DNA from: Naganishia liquefaciens
Taxonomy: Eukaryota; Basidiomycota; Tremellomycetes; Filobasidiales; Filobasidiaceae
Direction of reading: 5' to 3'
NCBI GenBank assembly: GCA_013423385.1
Contig: BLZA01000005.1
Span: 62,001-126,000 of the forward strand
DNA: 64,000 bases
A model generated the notes under the pieces. That model did not search any database and was not told where the DNA came from. It worked only from the letters and a program-made list of their open reading frames with translations. Position 1 is the first letter of the stretch; each line of letters starts with the position of its first letter. The translations under genes were made by a program, and so were the position numbers. This document shows positions 11,429-23,052 of the stretch, one piece after another.

Positions 11429-12213
11429 TCACGGATCGTTCTTCTGGTCGCTCTCGGCTGTTCCCTTTACTCTCCCCTGCTCCAGTTCAAACTGCTCGTT
11501 CATCTGCTCTGCTCTGTCATTCATCTTGTCGATCCAGCGCTGCAGCAAGCTAGCATTATCCCCTTCCAGTGCCTTGTTTCTCTCGACTTGTAGACTGAGC
11601 TCGAGATTGACGGCCAGTAGCTCGTCGTGTAGGCGCTGGATCTGATCGTTCTGCAATCGCGATCTGTCCGAATGCTCCTTTTCGCGTGCCTCCAGCCGCG
11701 CCAAGGATGCCAGAGTGGTCTGCAGCTGAGACGTGATTTGATGCAGCTCGACATCCTTTGCGCGAAGGGCGTCGGTCAGGCTCAATTGACGACTGGTGGA
11801 TTGGGATTGCGCGCGATAAAGGTTGGAGACTTCGGTGCGAAGTTGCGAGAGCTGCTTTTCGAGCGTCGCAATGTAGGCCTTTGTTCCGCTGTCGCGCTTC
11901 GATGATGAGACAACACCCAGGGGTTATGTCGACGATGGCAGACTCACCCTTCCACTCCAGGCCCGGCATCCGGGTCTTCTACTTGTCGCAGCCATGCATC
12001 ATTGCGTTGCCGTGAATCGCGCAAAAGCGTCGCAAGCTGTTTGTCTGATACATACAGAGATCAGACCGCGGAACGATGGCTGTTCTGGACGGGATGGCGC
12101 GCGTGCGCGCGCGTACACTGAGCGATGATGCGCGCATAGACGAGGTCATCTCGCTGCCTCTGTTCCATGCGCTCGCGGAGCGTCGTCTGCCATGGTGGCG
12201 CGGGTGTGGCCAT
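11429..12213 (-). CDS. ATG16: Autophagy protein 16 (Atg16), coiled coil
   Basis: Proposed CDS: complement(join(11429..11888,11948..12044,12117..12213)), 217 aa. Atg16 holds the Atg12-Atg5 conjugate in a dimer and directs Atg8 lipidation at the phagophore. The N-terminus has the Atg5-binding pattern, MATPAPPWQTTLRERM then ARIIAQYKQL, comparable to the W-x(n)-LxxR and ILQYNKL parts of other Atg16 proteins. The C-terminal two thirds are a long coiled coil with LHDELLAVNLELSLQVERN and LLQRWIDKMNDRAEQMNEQ, the most conserved Atg16 stretch. No WD40 domain follows, as in other fungi. Two introns (72 and 59 nt). It converges with LIPB, with only 46 bases between the stop codons. Confidence 0.9.
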
Positions 12214-12481
12214 GATGAGGGGCGGGCGAGAGATCGAGATGGAATGGAATGAGCTGTGGTAGATCGATGGCCCTGCTACCACGCTGCCTCCCTTGGCCGC
12301 CGCGCGCCCCGCTGCCTGCCCTCCTGCCCGGCCCCCTCACGGACATCCCCGCTTTCTTTCTCCGCGCGCGGGGTGAAATTCGCCGCCGCCAACTCTATCT
12401 CGATCTGCAACGACCAACTCTTTCTCAGTGTCAGAATAATCTTACCCTCCTGCCCTCCCGAGACTCGGTCACCCGCGCACC
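12214..12481. promoter_or_regulatory. Divergent promoter between ATG16 and the Reb1-like gene
   Basis: A 268-base head-to-head intergenic segment is shared by two regulators of growth and stress. It is GC-rich on the left and pyrimidine-rich toward the Reb1-like start (ctttctttctccg, caactctttctcag), with no clear TATA box. The same DNA is open on both strands in several frames, but these are by-products of its composition. Confidence 0.55.
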
Positions 12482-13371
12482 ATGGAAGGCCTCGCCCACT
12501 ACGACGACCCCACAGCAGGATGGCCAGATCCAGAGCACACCACGCTCCAGCAGGCTGTCGCCGCCTTTGCCGCTGCGGCCGCCGCACAGGATCCGCACGG
12601 ACTGCATCACCACCACCACCACCACCACGACCACCATCATCCGTTTGTCGATCTAGGCACGCCGAACAATGGTCCTGATGTATCACGCGCACCGGGGAAT
12701 GTCCACCAGCAGCATGACAGTCATGACTCGCACAATATCACGCTCGCAGGAGCAGCTGCCGCCGCGGGAGGCATGAGTATGCCCTTGGGGTCGCTCGACT
12801 TGTCGGCGCATCAGCATCTCCCGCCATTCCCCACGGCAGCGCATCCACACTTTGCCAACTCAAATTTTTCCCTTGCAACTCCTCCACAGCATATCCTTCC
12901 GACGCCCTCCAACCTATCACAGTATTCTCATGAACAAGACTTGGCAGCAGCCGCGGCCGCAGCTGCAGCTCAAGCAAAGAAGCTAGAGAAAAAGGAACGC
13001 AAGCGACGGGAAAAAGCAGAGCTCAAGAGGCAGGCAGAGGAACAGGCAAGGCTCACGGCAATCGCAAGCCAAAGCAACGCTCCCACGCCGACCAACGGCA
13101 CTCCAGCACAGTCGACGTTGCCTGTTCCCTCTGCCCAGCGCCCATCCTCCAGCACCCAGCAACCCGATTTCTCTCTTCCCGTCGCCGTCAATTCCACCGG
13201 AAGATCCTTTGCAGCCACGTTCGATCCAAATGATCATGATGACAGTATCGTTCGGCGAGGTGGAAATGGCGGTGAAGAGGGACCGATTACGGATGTCAAC
13301 GAATGGCTTGCTGGAAGTTGGCTAAAAGGCCCGGCATTGAGAAAGGTTGCTAAGGAAAAGGGTAAATAACA

Positions 13372-13409
<38 letters not shown>

Positions 13410-15556
13410 CACGCTTTGACGTCGCTTGCTGACGCGTCTATCGTCTCTAGGCATCGACCTATCCATTCACCTTCGCAAAGGCAAATTCACGTCTCAAGAG
13501 GAAAAGCTGGTAGACGACGCCATCACAGACTACCTCGCCGCACGAGGTTACAACCGGGAACACGACTTGACGCGTATGCTTTTTGGTGAAGGCTTTATGG
13601 ATGCGGGCGATGGTGAGGCAGGAGTCAATGATGGCGCAGGCGGTGCTGCCGGACAGAAAACGAGAGCCAAGAACAGGGAAAGAGTAGAGTTGGTCAAGGC
13701 GATCGGTGGGTCGTGGCTCCGCCCCAGTCTCGTTCATCGCTGACAAAGCGCATCGGATAGCGCCCAACATCCCTGGCCGACCGCTCACGTCTATCAATGC
13801 ATTCATCGTTCGAAAGTATGATCCCTATGTCCGGAAGGGACCTTGGACTGCCCAGGAAGACGCTGATCTGCTAAGGTAAGTGTTTTGTTTCCGCCGCAAG
13901 ATTTGGTGTTGACGTCGCCGTCCGATAGCGCTTATCGCCAATACGGCCCTTCCTGGGACAAAATCTCACGGATCGTCGAGAGAAACGAGACTGACTGCCG
14001 AGTCCGGTACACCAATCATCTGCAGATCAAAGATACGAGAAAACGCGGAGTCTGGTCACCCGAGGAGGAGGAAATGCTCTACCAGACCATTGCGGCGGTG
14101 TGCAAAGCCTCCAAAATTCCAATCGACGATACTCCAAACCGGCCAATCTCGTGGTCGACAGTTGTGCAAAAGATGGGTGGACAGCGAAACGCACTGGAAT
14201 GCCGAGAAAAGTGGTTCGATCAGGTCCTGCCAAAGCTACTCGCCCGACAAGAAGCAGGCGCGACCGGACTGAGTACGCCCGTGCCCGAAGCTATTTCCTC
14301 GGCGCAAGTCGATGCGTCTGCGCCCACCGCTACTAGTGTCGAGCCCTCCACATCCGCCATCAAGGCGCCGAGGGCGGCCGAATGGACGCAGACAGACTTT
14401 ATCAATCTTCTCAGACGGTATGTTCTCAATGCTTTCTGCGAAGGTGCTTTGCGTTTACATTCCCTCACTCAGAATTGCCGAAGTTCACGGGCCAGATCTG
14501 TCACAAGGCTACCAGCGAGACATCAATTTCCGGACACTGCATGCGTCTACACCCGATTTGGCCAAATTCAGCTACAAACACTGCTACAAGACATTTCGGG
14601 CTTATGCAAAGAGAATTGACGGGTTCGAGGCAATGACCCTTGATGGTTAGTACTCCCCTCACCCAAAATCAGACACTTTACTAAGTCAATTCCGTCCAGA
14701 ACTCCTGCCGAAACTCGAGTCCGTCGTGACCTCAAAGTTTAGAGCCGGAGGTCCAAGGAGCGGCTCGGCGCCTTTACGTCGGCCACGTGTTTCGCCCACG
14801 CATCGCGCCGGAGACGGAACATTGAGCCAGGAACGCGTCGACTCCGATTCCGAATCCGACGCCGGCGCTTCGTCAGACTCAGCTAGTCCTCGTGCGCAGC
14901 AAGAGGATGAGCAAGAACTTTTGAAAGTCGAAATGCCAACGGAAACCTCAGCAGATTCCGCCTCACACGAGAACATGATCGATCCAGCTTTACTGGCGCT
15001 CGACGCTCACGAAAATATTCATGAGTCGATGGACGGCCTTGATGCGACTCATCTCGGTCTGACAGATGAAGCAGCGGCGCACGCTTACCTCGCAGACACT
15101 GCTTTGACGTCGGATAACGCGGATGTTGAGCGGGATCCTCATGCACAGGACAAGAAGCGCAAACGCGAAGACGAAGAAGAATCGAGTGAGAAGAAGAGGT
15201 CCAAGAAGGACAAGGGGAAGCGGAAAGCCGAAGATTTCACAGATGCCACATCCTCGGTCGATGCGTCCTCTCACGCCTCGGCTCACGACTTCGACATGGA
15301 CAACACCGATATGGACGGTGCTCTGCAATTTGGTTCGCCAGATATTTTGACTGAGCCGGCGGACGCGAAAGATTCCCCCTTTGCAGCTGAAGTACCGGTC
15401 GAGACCGCAGAGGAGAAGAAGAAGCGCAAGGAAGAGAAAAGGAAGAGGAAAGAAGAGAGAAGGGCGCGAAAGGAAGCCAAGCGATTGTCTCAGGTTCAGC
15501 CCGACTCGACCGAAATATTAGCCGCTTCGACAGTGCCCGACAATTTCGAATTCTAG
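12482..15556 (+). CDS. Reb1/TTF1-like Myb DNA-binding protein
   Basis: Proposed CDS: join(12482..13361,13451..13705,13749..13875,13929..14417,14473..14645,14700..15556), 926 aa. Reb1-type factors bind rDNA terminators and promoters, stop RNA polymerase I and position nucleosomes. The first 293 residues are low complexity (Ala, His and Gln runs) with a basic AKKLEKKERKRREK patch. Myb-like repeats follow: HLRKGKFTSQEEKLV; VRKGPWTAQEDADLL with YGPSWDKISRIVERNETDCR and VRYTNHLQI; RKRGVWSPEEEEMLYQTI with ALECREKWFDQVLP; and a weaker EWTQTDFINLLRR segment. The tail is acidic and then Lys-rich, with several nuclear-localisation-like runs. The second intron is only 43 nt. Gene identity as Reb1 rather than another Myb factor rests on the repeat spacing and the IPGRPLTSINAFIVRKYDP lead-in, so I leave the symbol blank. 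Confidence 0.85.
13372..13406. repeat. (CGT)n microsatellite inside an intron
   Basis: About eleven CGT units sit near the donor of the 89-nt first intron of the Reb1-like gene, which is longer than the other introns of this gene (43-55 nt). The repeat probably accounts for the extra length and may vary between strains. Confidence 0.9.
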
Positions 15557-15760
15557 TTCAAGTCAACTTATGCTCCGTCCCATCGTATTCCATGACTCAG
15601 TTATGTGAGCTGTATGTAGGACAATATACATAATTTTACTATAATGATGTCCCTGTTCTTCTGACTATCAGAAACTCGAACTAAGAGTCACGATCCCTCC
15701 AGCAGCTCGTGTTCCACTCACACTTGCGGTTCTGCCCTTGACCCAGCCTAGCGCGCACGT

Positions 15761-18700
15761 CTATTTGTTCGCCAATCCCAAAGCTTGCTTCGTCGGCAGG
15801 AGCTGCGGCATGCTACGTCTAAGCAAAGTCGTCAGTGCGAATACTCGCGGCATATCGCTATGAGCATCGCTCACCTCCCGTGTACAGCGGATAGGCTCTG
15901 GCTCCGGGTCAAGGCACGGTCCAACTCGTCGCCATCCTCCAGAGCGTCTTCGACCCTTTCGTCCAATGGCTGTAATATCGGAACGGCCATCGCGGAAGAC
16001 ACGGAAGTGTTGCTGAACTTGGGTCGCCTGCCGCTTGGCGTCGCGGAAGAGCGTTCTTGGGGTAACAACTGCTGCAGGTCGTGCTCGTTTTCGGCACCGT
16101 TAGCATCCTCTCGTATGGAATCCACATCTAGCGGCGAGTGTGCTGGCGTGCTATTGGCGTCATTGTGCGACTGTGCAGATCTTGCAGAGCTTGAGCTGGA
16201 TTGCGCGGTGAAAAATGAACCTGCTTGAGAAGAAGGTGGCGCTAAATATGACAATGGTCGCACGAGTACGGCAGACTACGGAGAATCCGATATGCGTTAA
16301 CCAAGGAGACAGGTATGAGGTCAAGTGATACCTTACCTTGGCTGTCGCACTGACGTCACCCATTGCCAAGTTGGTTGCTCTATCTTCCATGTAGCCTGTT
16401 GCCGTGCCGTATTCGCTCTGGACTTCTATGGGCGATCGTGTAGAAATAGGGGCTGGGATCGGTAATGGCCTGCTCTTTCCGCTCTTGCGCGGGGAGTCAA
16501 ACGCCGCACCATTCGTCGAAATCTCACTAGAAACCGCTTGCCTGTATACCTCTGAAGGCACAATGGGCTGACCAGGGAAGGATGACACGCTCCACCTATC
16601 CATGGGATCGTTTGCATTGCCGCCGTTTCGGAAAGCACCTTTTGTTGCATGATCGTCGACACGGTTGGCTGACTCGCTGATTCCTCCGTGGTTCTGTTGC
16701 TCTCGGAAGGACGAGAACGTATTACCAGTTAGCGGCTCCGCAGAGCTCATCACCGAGGTCCTATGATCCGCGTCCGCAAATAAGTGACTCATGCGTGATC
16801 GGACACCCAAATCCGTTCTTGTCGAACGGCGCTCCGTTGAGACGTCATCAAATATTGGTGACGTGAGTGCAGCCGGTGCCCTGACCGAGGTCCCGGCGGC
16901 ATCTCCGCCAAAGGTGTTTGTGCTGATCACGCTATTAGGCGAAAAGAGGTCGGGTTGACGGAAGACCGTTGTAGTTGGACTGATAAGCGTCGACCGCCCA
17001 GGGGAAGGGACGCTTTCGTTTGATGTTGCAGCGGGCACGGCTTCATCGGTGCGTTCTTCGAAAGCATGGCTTGCATTTGGCTTGGGCACCGATTCCACCA
17101 CCTGATGTAATGTGCCTGCACTCGGTCGTGGGCGCAATCCTCGGGGTGATGTTGCTACCTGTCGTACAGGAGGAAGAGGGAAATTGCTCGGAGCGGCTTG
17201 AGCAGTCGACACTTTGGTACTCGATTCCCGATTCAAATCCATATTAAAGGCCGGAGCATTTCTGTCGGCAGATTTTGAAGATTTGGGGCTGCTGAAGGCC
17301 GTGGAGGACAATGCAATCTCCCTTTGATCTTCCGGACTCCATATCGGTTCCGCCAACTTGTCATTTGGTATCTCGGGGACCGGTTCGTCTGTTTCGTAAT
17401 GAAATTGCTCGGAGTGAGGCATTGGTCCTGTACTCATCATAGCGGGACTCCGATTTGTCGATGTCGGCGTGTGAGCAGAAGCGAACACGGAACCCGAACC
17501 AGATCTCGAGTTTGACATTCTGGATGGCGACGAAAAGTCTAACATATCTGAATCCAAATCGAGGCCGGTGCCCTGGTGGCGATATATAGCGTCCCATCCA
17601 TCGGAGTGCGAGGGATGTGACATTTGCGACAGCGACTCATTTGCAGGATAGCTCAAACCGAGGCCCACTGAAGCGAGTCGATCAAGCGAGTACGCTGTGT
17701 TGGTTGGTGGGAGACTGAAAAGCTCGGGCTGAGCATTGCGCGATGCATGGTTGCCTGGAGTATTTCCAAAACCCGGCGGTGCTGGTGATAAGTGCCCAGA
17801 CTCCATACTTACACGGGGCGGTGATCCTGTAATACCGCCATCGGGACGAGCATTCCCGCTGCTGAATCCGAGTGCTGCCAGTACGGCGTCTCGGAAACCC
17901 GTTGACTCTCGATCTTGATTGCGGGCGAAACTGGCGTCGGAAGCAGAGCTATCGTTGAGCCTTTCCTCGAAAGATCTGTTACCGTACGGCATGGACTTCG
18001 AATCTACTTGCGCGTTCCGTGAGGTTTCCGCAGTATCAGGTAGAAATGGGAGACTGGTGCCGTCGCCGTTGTCATTTGCGGTTGGAGCGCTTTCGTAAGA
18101 TTCCAGAAGGCGAATCGTTCCTTGCCTGGGATCACGTATTGACGAGTCATCCAAAGCGTCTTGATACTGGTCTTCATTCAGTGGTGTCGGCTGATATTCG
18201 CCCTTATAAGGAGCTATTTCAGTATACGAGCCGAAAATCTTTACCGTTCACTTACAGTTTGTCGTGAACGATCTCCCCAGATGTTCGTACTCGGCACTCT
18301 AGCTTGACTCCATCTCGAAGTATCGACTGCATCGTTTCGGGCTTCAGGGTTCGTCGCGCCGAACACATGCGCTATGCCCAATCCATTCAACCACTTCCAA
18401 CCTCGACCAGACGCGCCTATGCTTCCTGAGGTGCTGGTTCGAGGAGATTCCAAGGGGAGATGTCCACTTCTCGAGCTGTCTTGTAGTCCATCGACGGCCA
18501 TGTCTTCTGCGCTATCTGGTCGGCGTTGTGAGGCGATACGTCCAGGTGTTCTTCTCCGCAACTGATTTTGACTTTGCGATGATCCCGCCCGACGGGGCAT
18601 TCCCAAACCGATGCCCGCTCCCATGCTCCATTTTCCTGCCGTACCCCTTCTTCCCAAGCCAGGACTTGCCGCTTGTGCAGCAGAGGGACTGGATTGATCG

Positions 18701-20000
18701 GTACCCATGCTTGGCGATGTCTCCACTGGACCGGTCTGCATTGATGCTGGAGACAAGGCCGGATCATTGGTGAAGGATCCTTCGTTGCTGAATGCTGGTG
18801 TACGCGCCAAATAGCTATTTACGATATCGTCCTCGATGGCCGCAGGATCGTTACGGAGATGCCGGATGCTCTTCTGCCCGAAAGCCCCGTAACGCTGATG
18901 GTTCTCGTCCGATCTCTCGTCAACGTCGTGTAGGTACTCCTGCCTCTCATCTGACCAATCGCGGTCTTGATGCCCTCCCAGACTGACAGGATCATACCCG
19001 TCCTCCGCAACGATCCTGGGTTCCGGTGTTGCCGACATGTCCCTCTGCATATCCGCTTCATCCCGAACGCGAAGAGCTCGGTTTCCCGAGTTTTTCGTCG
19101 ATATCAGCCCGTAACGAGCGCCGATAATCGTGTTTGGATTTGGAATGAGGCCTTTCGGACCTTTTCGTCCCAGCCCAAACGGCCAAAAGCCGATTCGTTT
19201 TCTTCCCCCATTGCCCCGCGCCTTGGTTTCCCCTGAATAACCCCGCTGTACAGACCCGTGATCGCCAAGCACTGCGAGTGCCGGTGTGCCGATCCTGCGC
19301 CTTTTGCGTTTCCGATATGCGGCAAAGAGGCACAACCCGATACTGGCTACGAACGCCAAGGGCAAGAGGACCGAGAGGAGTATCGTTCCCACCTTGGAAA
19401 GTCCTGATTGTGCGGCGTCATTGGCGATTCCTGCTGTCCGGGAGGATGTAGGGGAAGACGTTGAAGAAGTCGAGCTTTCGGGAGAGAAGGAAGCAAGTGA
19501 AGTGAGGCTGTTCGTCGAAGCCGTTTCGCTGGATGACAGTCTTGAAGTTGACGATGTAGCGGTAGCCGCTGAAGATGCGGCAGAAGAAGACGGCGAGGAG
19601 GCTGAACTGCTTGAAGTGCTTGGACTGGCCGCATTGGTACTTGCAGGGCTGCTAGAGCCGCCATATGTCCATCCCTCTCCCAAGGGTATCGATGGTCCGT
19701 AGTCTGTGCCATGATAAGATTTCTTTCCAACATAACCTGCGGACGGGAAAGGCTCACAAGTTTGCGCTACCTCGACAACAGCCTCTGTAGTATAAGCCAC
19801 TCCTCCAATATTTGTCACGTACTAAAGATCAAACGTCAGCATCACCTTCCCTTTCCTTGAGCGCATTTACGTACTGTGGAATAAGAGAGGTAGTCTGGTA
19901 ACGCCTGCGGATTCGGTGCTGTTTCCGAGCGGATATCAGCGCGGCCTCAAAAGTTTCTCCCTCGATACCCACTATACGCCGCAGTAGTCGTGGCGGCCAT
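15761..20000 (-). CDS. Large single-pass membrane protein, Ser/Thr-rich
   Basis: Proposed CDS: complement(join(15761..15818,15875..16275,16337..18190,18256..19821,19875..19918,19973..20000)), 1316 aa. Family not recognised. After about 90 residues with a few Cys (VAQTCEPFPSAGYVG) comes a dense Ser/Thr/Ala stretch of about 70 residues, likely O-glycosylated, then one membrane segment (GTILLSVLLPLAFVASIG, LCLFAAY) stopped by RKRKRRR. The remaining 1000 or more residues are disordered, rich in Ser, Pro and charged residues, and would be cytoplasmic. The architecture resembles fungal wall or signalling sensors (Mid2/Wsc/Msb2 style), but I see no specific signature. The two long exons join in phase by a 65-nt intron. 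The first two exons are the weak part: no classical signal peptide results, so the true N-terminus may differ. Confidence 0.7.
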
Positions 20001-20326
20001 GTTTCTCCCATGGGGGAGTTTCTGACGAGTATGCTGCCGAGTGAGAAGTGCAAGATACAAGATCCGAGCGCAGGGGGGCAACGAGAAAGTCGCCGTCGAT
20101 CAGATGAACCTGCTGTCGGTAGATTGTGCATCAACCGTCTCAGCTTTCGGGTTCCGGGGGGGTTCTGTCGCGCGCGCGTAGTCCCGGCCCTATATTCCAT
20201 TTATTCTGATTTCAGTCCTAGTGGCGAAACCCCCGCTTTTCGGATAAACTGTCTCGTGAGAGCTTGTTCAAGCTTTCGTCAAAGCGTCTCGACCGGTCGA
20301 TACTTGGCATTTCACCATGTTCCAAA

Positions 20327-21217
20327 ATGAACTCCAAGAGCTTCGGTATGTCGCTACGTCGCTACGGCGCGCAAAATCCACTACTCTACGCTCATACGTC
20401 AACGCCGCTAGTCTTTGTCACCGGGAACGCCAACAAGCTTAGGGAAGTACAGCAGATCCTGGCAGTCGGGGACTCTGGGATTCAGGTCACGAACCAGGCA
20501 TTGGATGGTGGGTCGCCGTCGTGGCGCATACTGACGAAGGATACTCACGCCAGTATGACAGTTCCCGAAGTTCAAGGATCCACGCAGGAGGTTGCCATTG
20601 CAAAGTGCAGATCCGCTGCTCAGCAGGTTCGTAAACCTTCACGCACTGTCTTTCATGTGATCCTCTGATTCTCGCAATGTCCTCTGCCGACCAATAGCTA
20701 GGCAAGGCCTGCGTAACGGAAGACACCGCTCTCTGCTTTGAAGCCCTCGATGGACTCCCCGGGCCTTACATCAAGGACTTTTTGACCAAGCTCGGCCACG
20801 ACGGTAGGCGATCCCGCCGGGTCCCTCTCGCCGTGAACTAACAGCCAGTTCGATCAGGTCTCAACACGCTCCTCCAAGGCTTCCCCACCAACAACGCCTA
20901 CGCCCTGTGCACGTTCGCGTACTCTCCCGCGCCGACACCGAGCAACCCGTCTCCAGAACCGATCCTCTTCGAGGGCAGAACAGATGGCCAGATCGTACCC
21001 GCCCGAGGCGACAAGGTGTTCGGCTGGGATCCCATCTTCCAGCCAAACGAAGGCAATGGCTTGACGTGAGTGTCAGAAGGACACTATGACGATTTTGTTC
21101 AACAACTGCTTGTTCTTCAGTTACGCCGAGATGGATTCCGTCGACAAGAACAAGATTTCGCATCGATACAAGGCACTCAGCAAGCTCAAGACGTACCTGC
21201 AGAAAGAGGGTCAATAG
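20327..21217 (+). CDS. HAM1: Inosine triphosphate pyrophosphatase (Ham1)
   Basis: Proposed CDS: join(20327..20507,20562..20626,20698..20803,20858..21065,21121..21217), 218 aa. Ham1/ITPA hydrolyses ITP, dITP and XTP to monophosphates and so cleans the nucleotide pool. Visible marks are [17 protein letters not shown] at the start of the fold, the substrate-specificity stretch [60 protein letters not shown] and [11 protein letters not shown] near the C-terminus. All four introns are GT-AG (54-71 nt) and each restores a family block. The first 20 or so residues ([14 protein letters not shown]) are an extension over most Ham1 proteins; the second Met at residue 8 is an alternative start. Confidence 0.95.
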
Positions 21218-21695
21218 ATGACACGGGAAAAGGAAGCACGTACTCTCATATAGGAGGACTGATCTTCACTTGCCGCATGATTGTCGTGCAAACAGATAAT
21301 CCGGCCAATGATCAGTAGGCCTGCACTACAGCTATAGAGGTAGACATCATCATGCAGTTACCTCTGGCTGAGGCCATTCGGGTGATTTGAAAACAGTTGT
21401 CGTCCATCTGTGCGTCAGGCTGCCTGGACTGTTTGGCGCTTTGGCACCACCACAGTTGTCGAGTTGTCTGCAGCACGACAGCGGAATTTACAAAATACCT
21501 CGTCCGGAAGACGCTGATGCTTCCAGAATCCAGGATGAATGCAGGTCCAATTGGTACAATGGGAAAATCAATGACGATGGTATACAACATGAGATGCGAT
21601 ACAATTTGTGACTTGAGAAACCATCGAATTCGTTAGCTTTTTCAGACGACCCTGTCGAAAGAAGGACTTGCCTGAAAGTTCCTACAAACGGCCAC

Positions 21696-21776
21696 TTAGC
21701 AACCACCCCCTCCACCGGAAAAACCTCCTCCCACACCGGGCCGAGACCCCTGTATCATCGCTGCGTTGTTGAGCAT

Positions 21777-21811
<35 letters not shown>

Positions 21812-21920
21812 ATTGCAGATTCTGCTGCTGAATGAGTTGCTGCTGTTGTTGATGTCTCTGGTGCAGATTGCTGCTATGTCGTCCCGCATTGGATCTTCGC
21901 CTTTGTCCTTTCGTAATGAA
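21696..21920 (-). CDS. Gln-rich C-terminal exon of an unresolved gene
   Basis: A minus-strand frame runs from a good acceptor (gacaacag before 21920) to a TAA at 21696. It codes for a basic start (FITKGQRRRSNAGRH), a long Gln-rich stretch interrupted by LI and NLQF, then MLNNAAMIQGSRPG and a Gly-rich end closing in Cys. The composition and the interrupted Gln codons look coding, not just a repeat. A possible donor (gtaggt at 21963) would join it in phase to an upstream frame containing LISFILCRIWAKRIALGII, but I cannot find a convincing start, so the gene is left partial. No family recognised. Confidence 0.35.
21778..21809. repeat. (TGC)n microsatellite
   Basis: Nearly eleven TGC units (CAG on the minus strand). 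They lie within the Gln-rich frame noted at 21696-21920, where they would encode a pure Gln run. Confidence 0.9.
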
Positions 21921-22274
21921 CTGTTGTCATTACAGCGTCTTGCGTATTCTTGGATGAACCTACGATGATGCCTAGAGCTATGCGTTTGGCCCATATCCGA
22001 CAAAGGATGAAGCTGATCAAACGAGGGTTAACGCGGGCGATATCGTGATAGTTCCGTCGGCGTGGTCTGTTGGCCCGACTTTTGCGGTACGATGTGGATC
22101 CGAATAACCATCCAGTACTGATCGATAGCGGTTGATGAGGTGGATGGCCTGAGAAGGCATATGCCACGGATGGATATCGTGCTTCAAGTGCTTCCTCGAG
22201 CTAGCTGCCCGTGCTGTACTTGAGATGACGTGTGATGCGGATGTAAATTCACAACTGTATTGCGAGAGTTGCGG

Positions 22275-22414
22275 TTTCGTTTCGTTCCGTTTCGTTTCGT
22301 TTCGTTTCGTTTCGTTTCGTTTCGTTTCGTTTCGTTTCGTTTCGTTTCGTTTCGTTTCGTTTCGTTTCGTTTCGTTTCGTTTCGTTTCGTTTCGTTTCGT
22401 TTCGTTTCGTTTCG
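22275..22414. repeat. (TTTCG)28 pentanucleotide array
   Basis: Twenty-eight head-to-tail copies of TTTCG, with only the third copy altered (TTCCG). Because the unit is five bases long, all three frames on both strands stay open across it, producing long artificial frames of Arg-Phe-Val-Ser or Lys-Arg-Asn-Glu-Thr that I do not regard as genes. The near-perfect identity suggests recent expansion or ongoing homogenisation. Confidence 0.97.
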
Positions 22415-23020
22415 ACTTAAGCTCAATTCAAGAGTGGAGACGGCTCTGGAGATTCGTGTCCGGGCAGAGCTTTACTGTCGGTCCACATGACCGCTTGTGA
22501 CAAGCCCTGTCCCCAGCATTCTGGGACCTGAGGCTTTCCTGTAGTCAATTGCGCGGTCTGCCTCCTGAGGAATTTCTCCAGTCTGGGCTCTAGATATCAT
22601 GAGTACTGCGCGGTTCATCGCCTGCTCGCTTGCTCGCTTGAATTCTCGCTCGACTCCAGGCACATGACCAGCAAGTACAGTCTAGCTTGTTTGACAACTC
22701 TTTGCTAAATATCAATCCATAACGCCCCAAAAGCTGCAGACTCAATGCATGACTTGTGGCGCCCTGAAGGAACAATGGCCAAGATGGTGGCGGAACCACA
22801 CGTGCGCCGCGACGATCGTTTGGGTCCTTTGGCTTGCATTGCTGGCATCCGTCCTTGCGCGGGAGAAGACATCGACAAGAACCGCTGGAGGGCAAAAGAT
22901 CAAGGCAACGCCACTCACAGCGATAACGCATCAACGGCGTCTTCCTCGAATCCTTTGCAAACACAACATCGTCGGCACCACAGATACTCGTCGACCAATT
23001 CGTCAACGGGTCCATAAGCA

Positions 23021-23042
23021 GAAGAAGAAGAAGAAGAAGAAG
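23021..23042. repeat. (GAA)n microsatellite just before a start codon
   Basis: Seven GAA units end ten bases upstream of the ATG at 23053 of the small membrane protein gene. It is therefore in the leader or core promoter of that gene. Confidence 0.85.
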
Positions 23043-23052
23043 CCGTGAAGCG

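Noticed and set aside
12276-12692. Frames of about 135-140 codons on both strands over the start of the Reb1-like gene
   Set aside because: They mirror the GC-rich, repeat-rich N-terminal coding sequence (Ala and His runs) and have no support of their own.
22184-22500. Long frames of repeated KRNET or RFVSF residues on both strands
   Set aside because: They are produced solely by the (TTTCG)n array, whose unit of five bases keeps all frames open; there is no start context or non-repeat protein signal.
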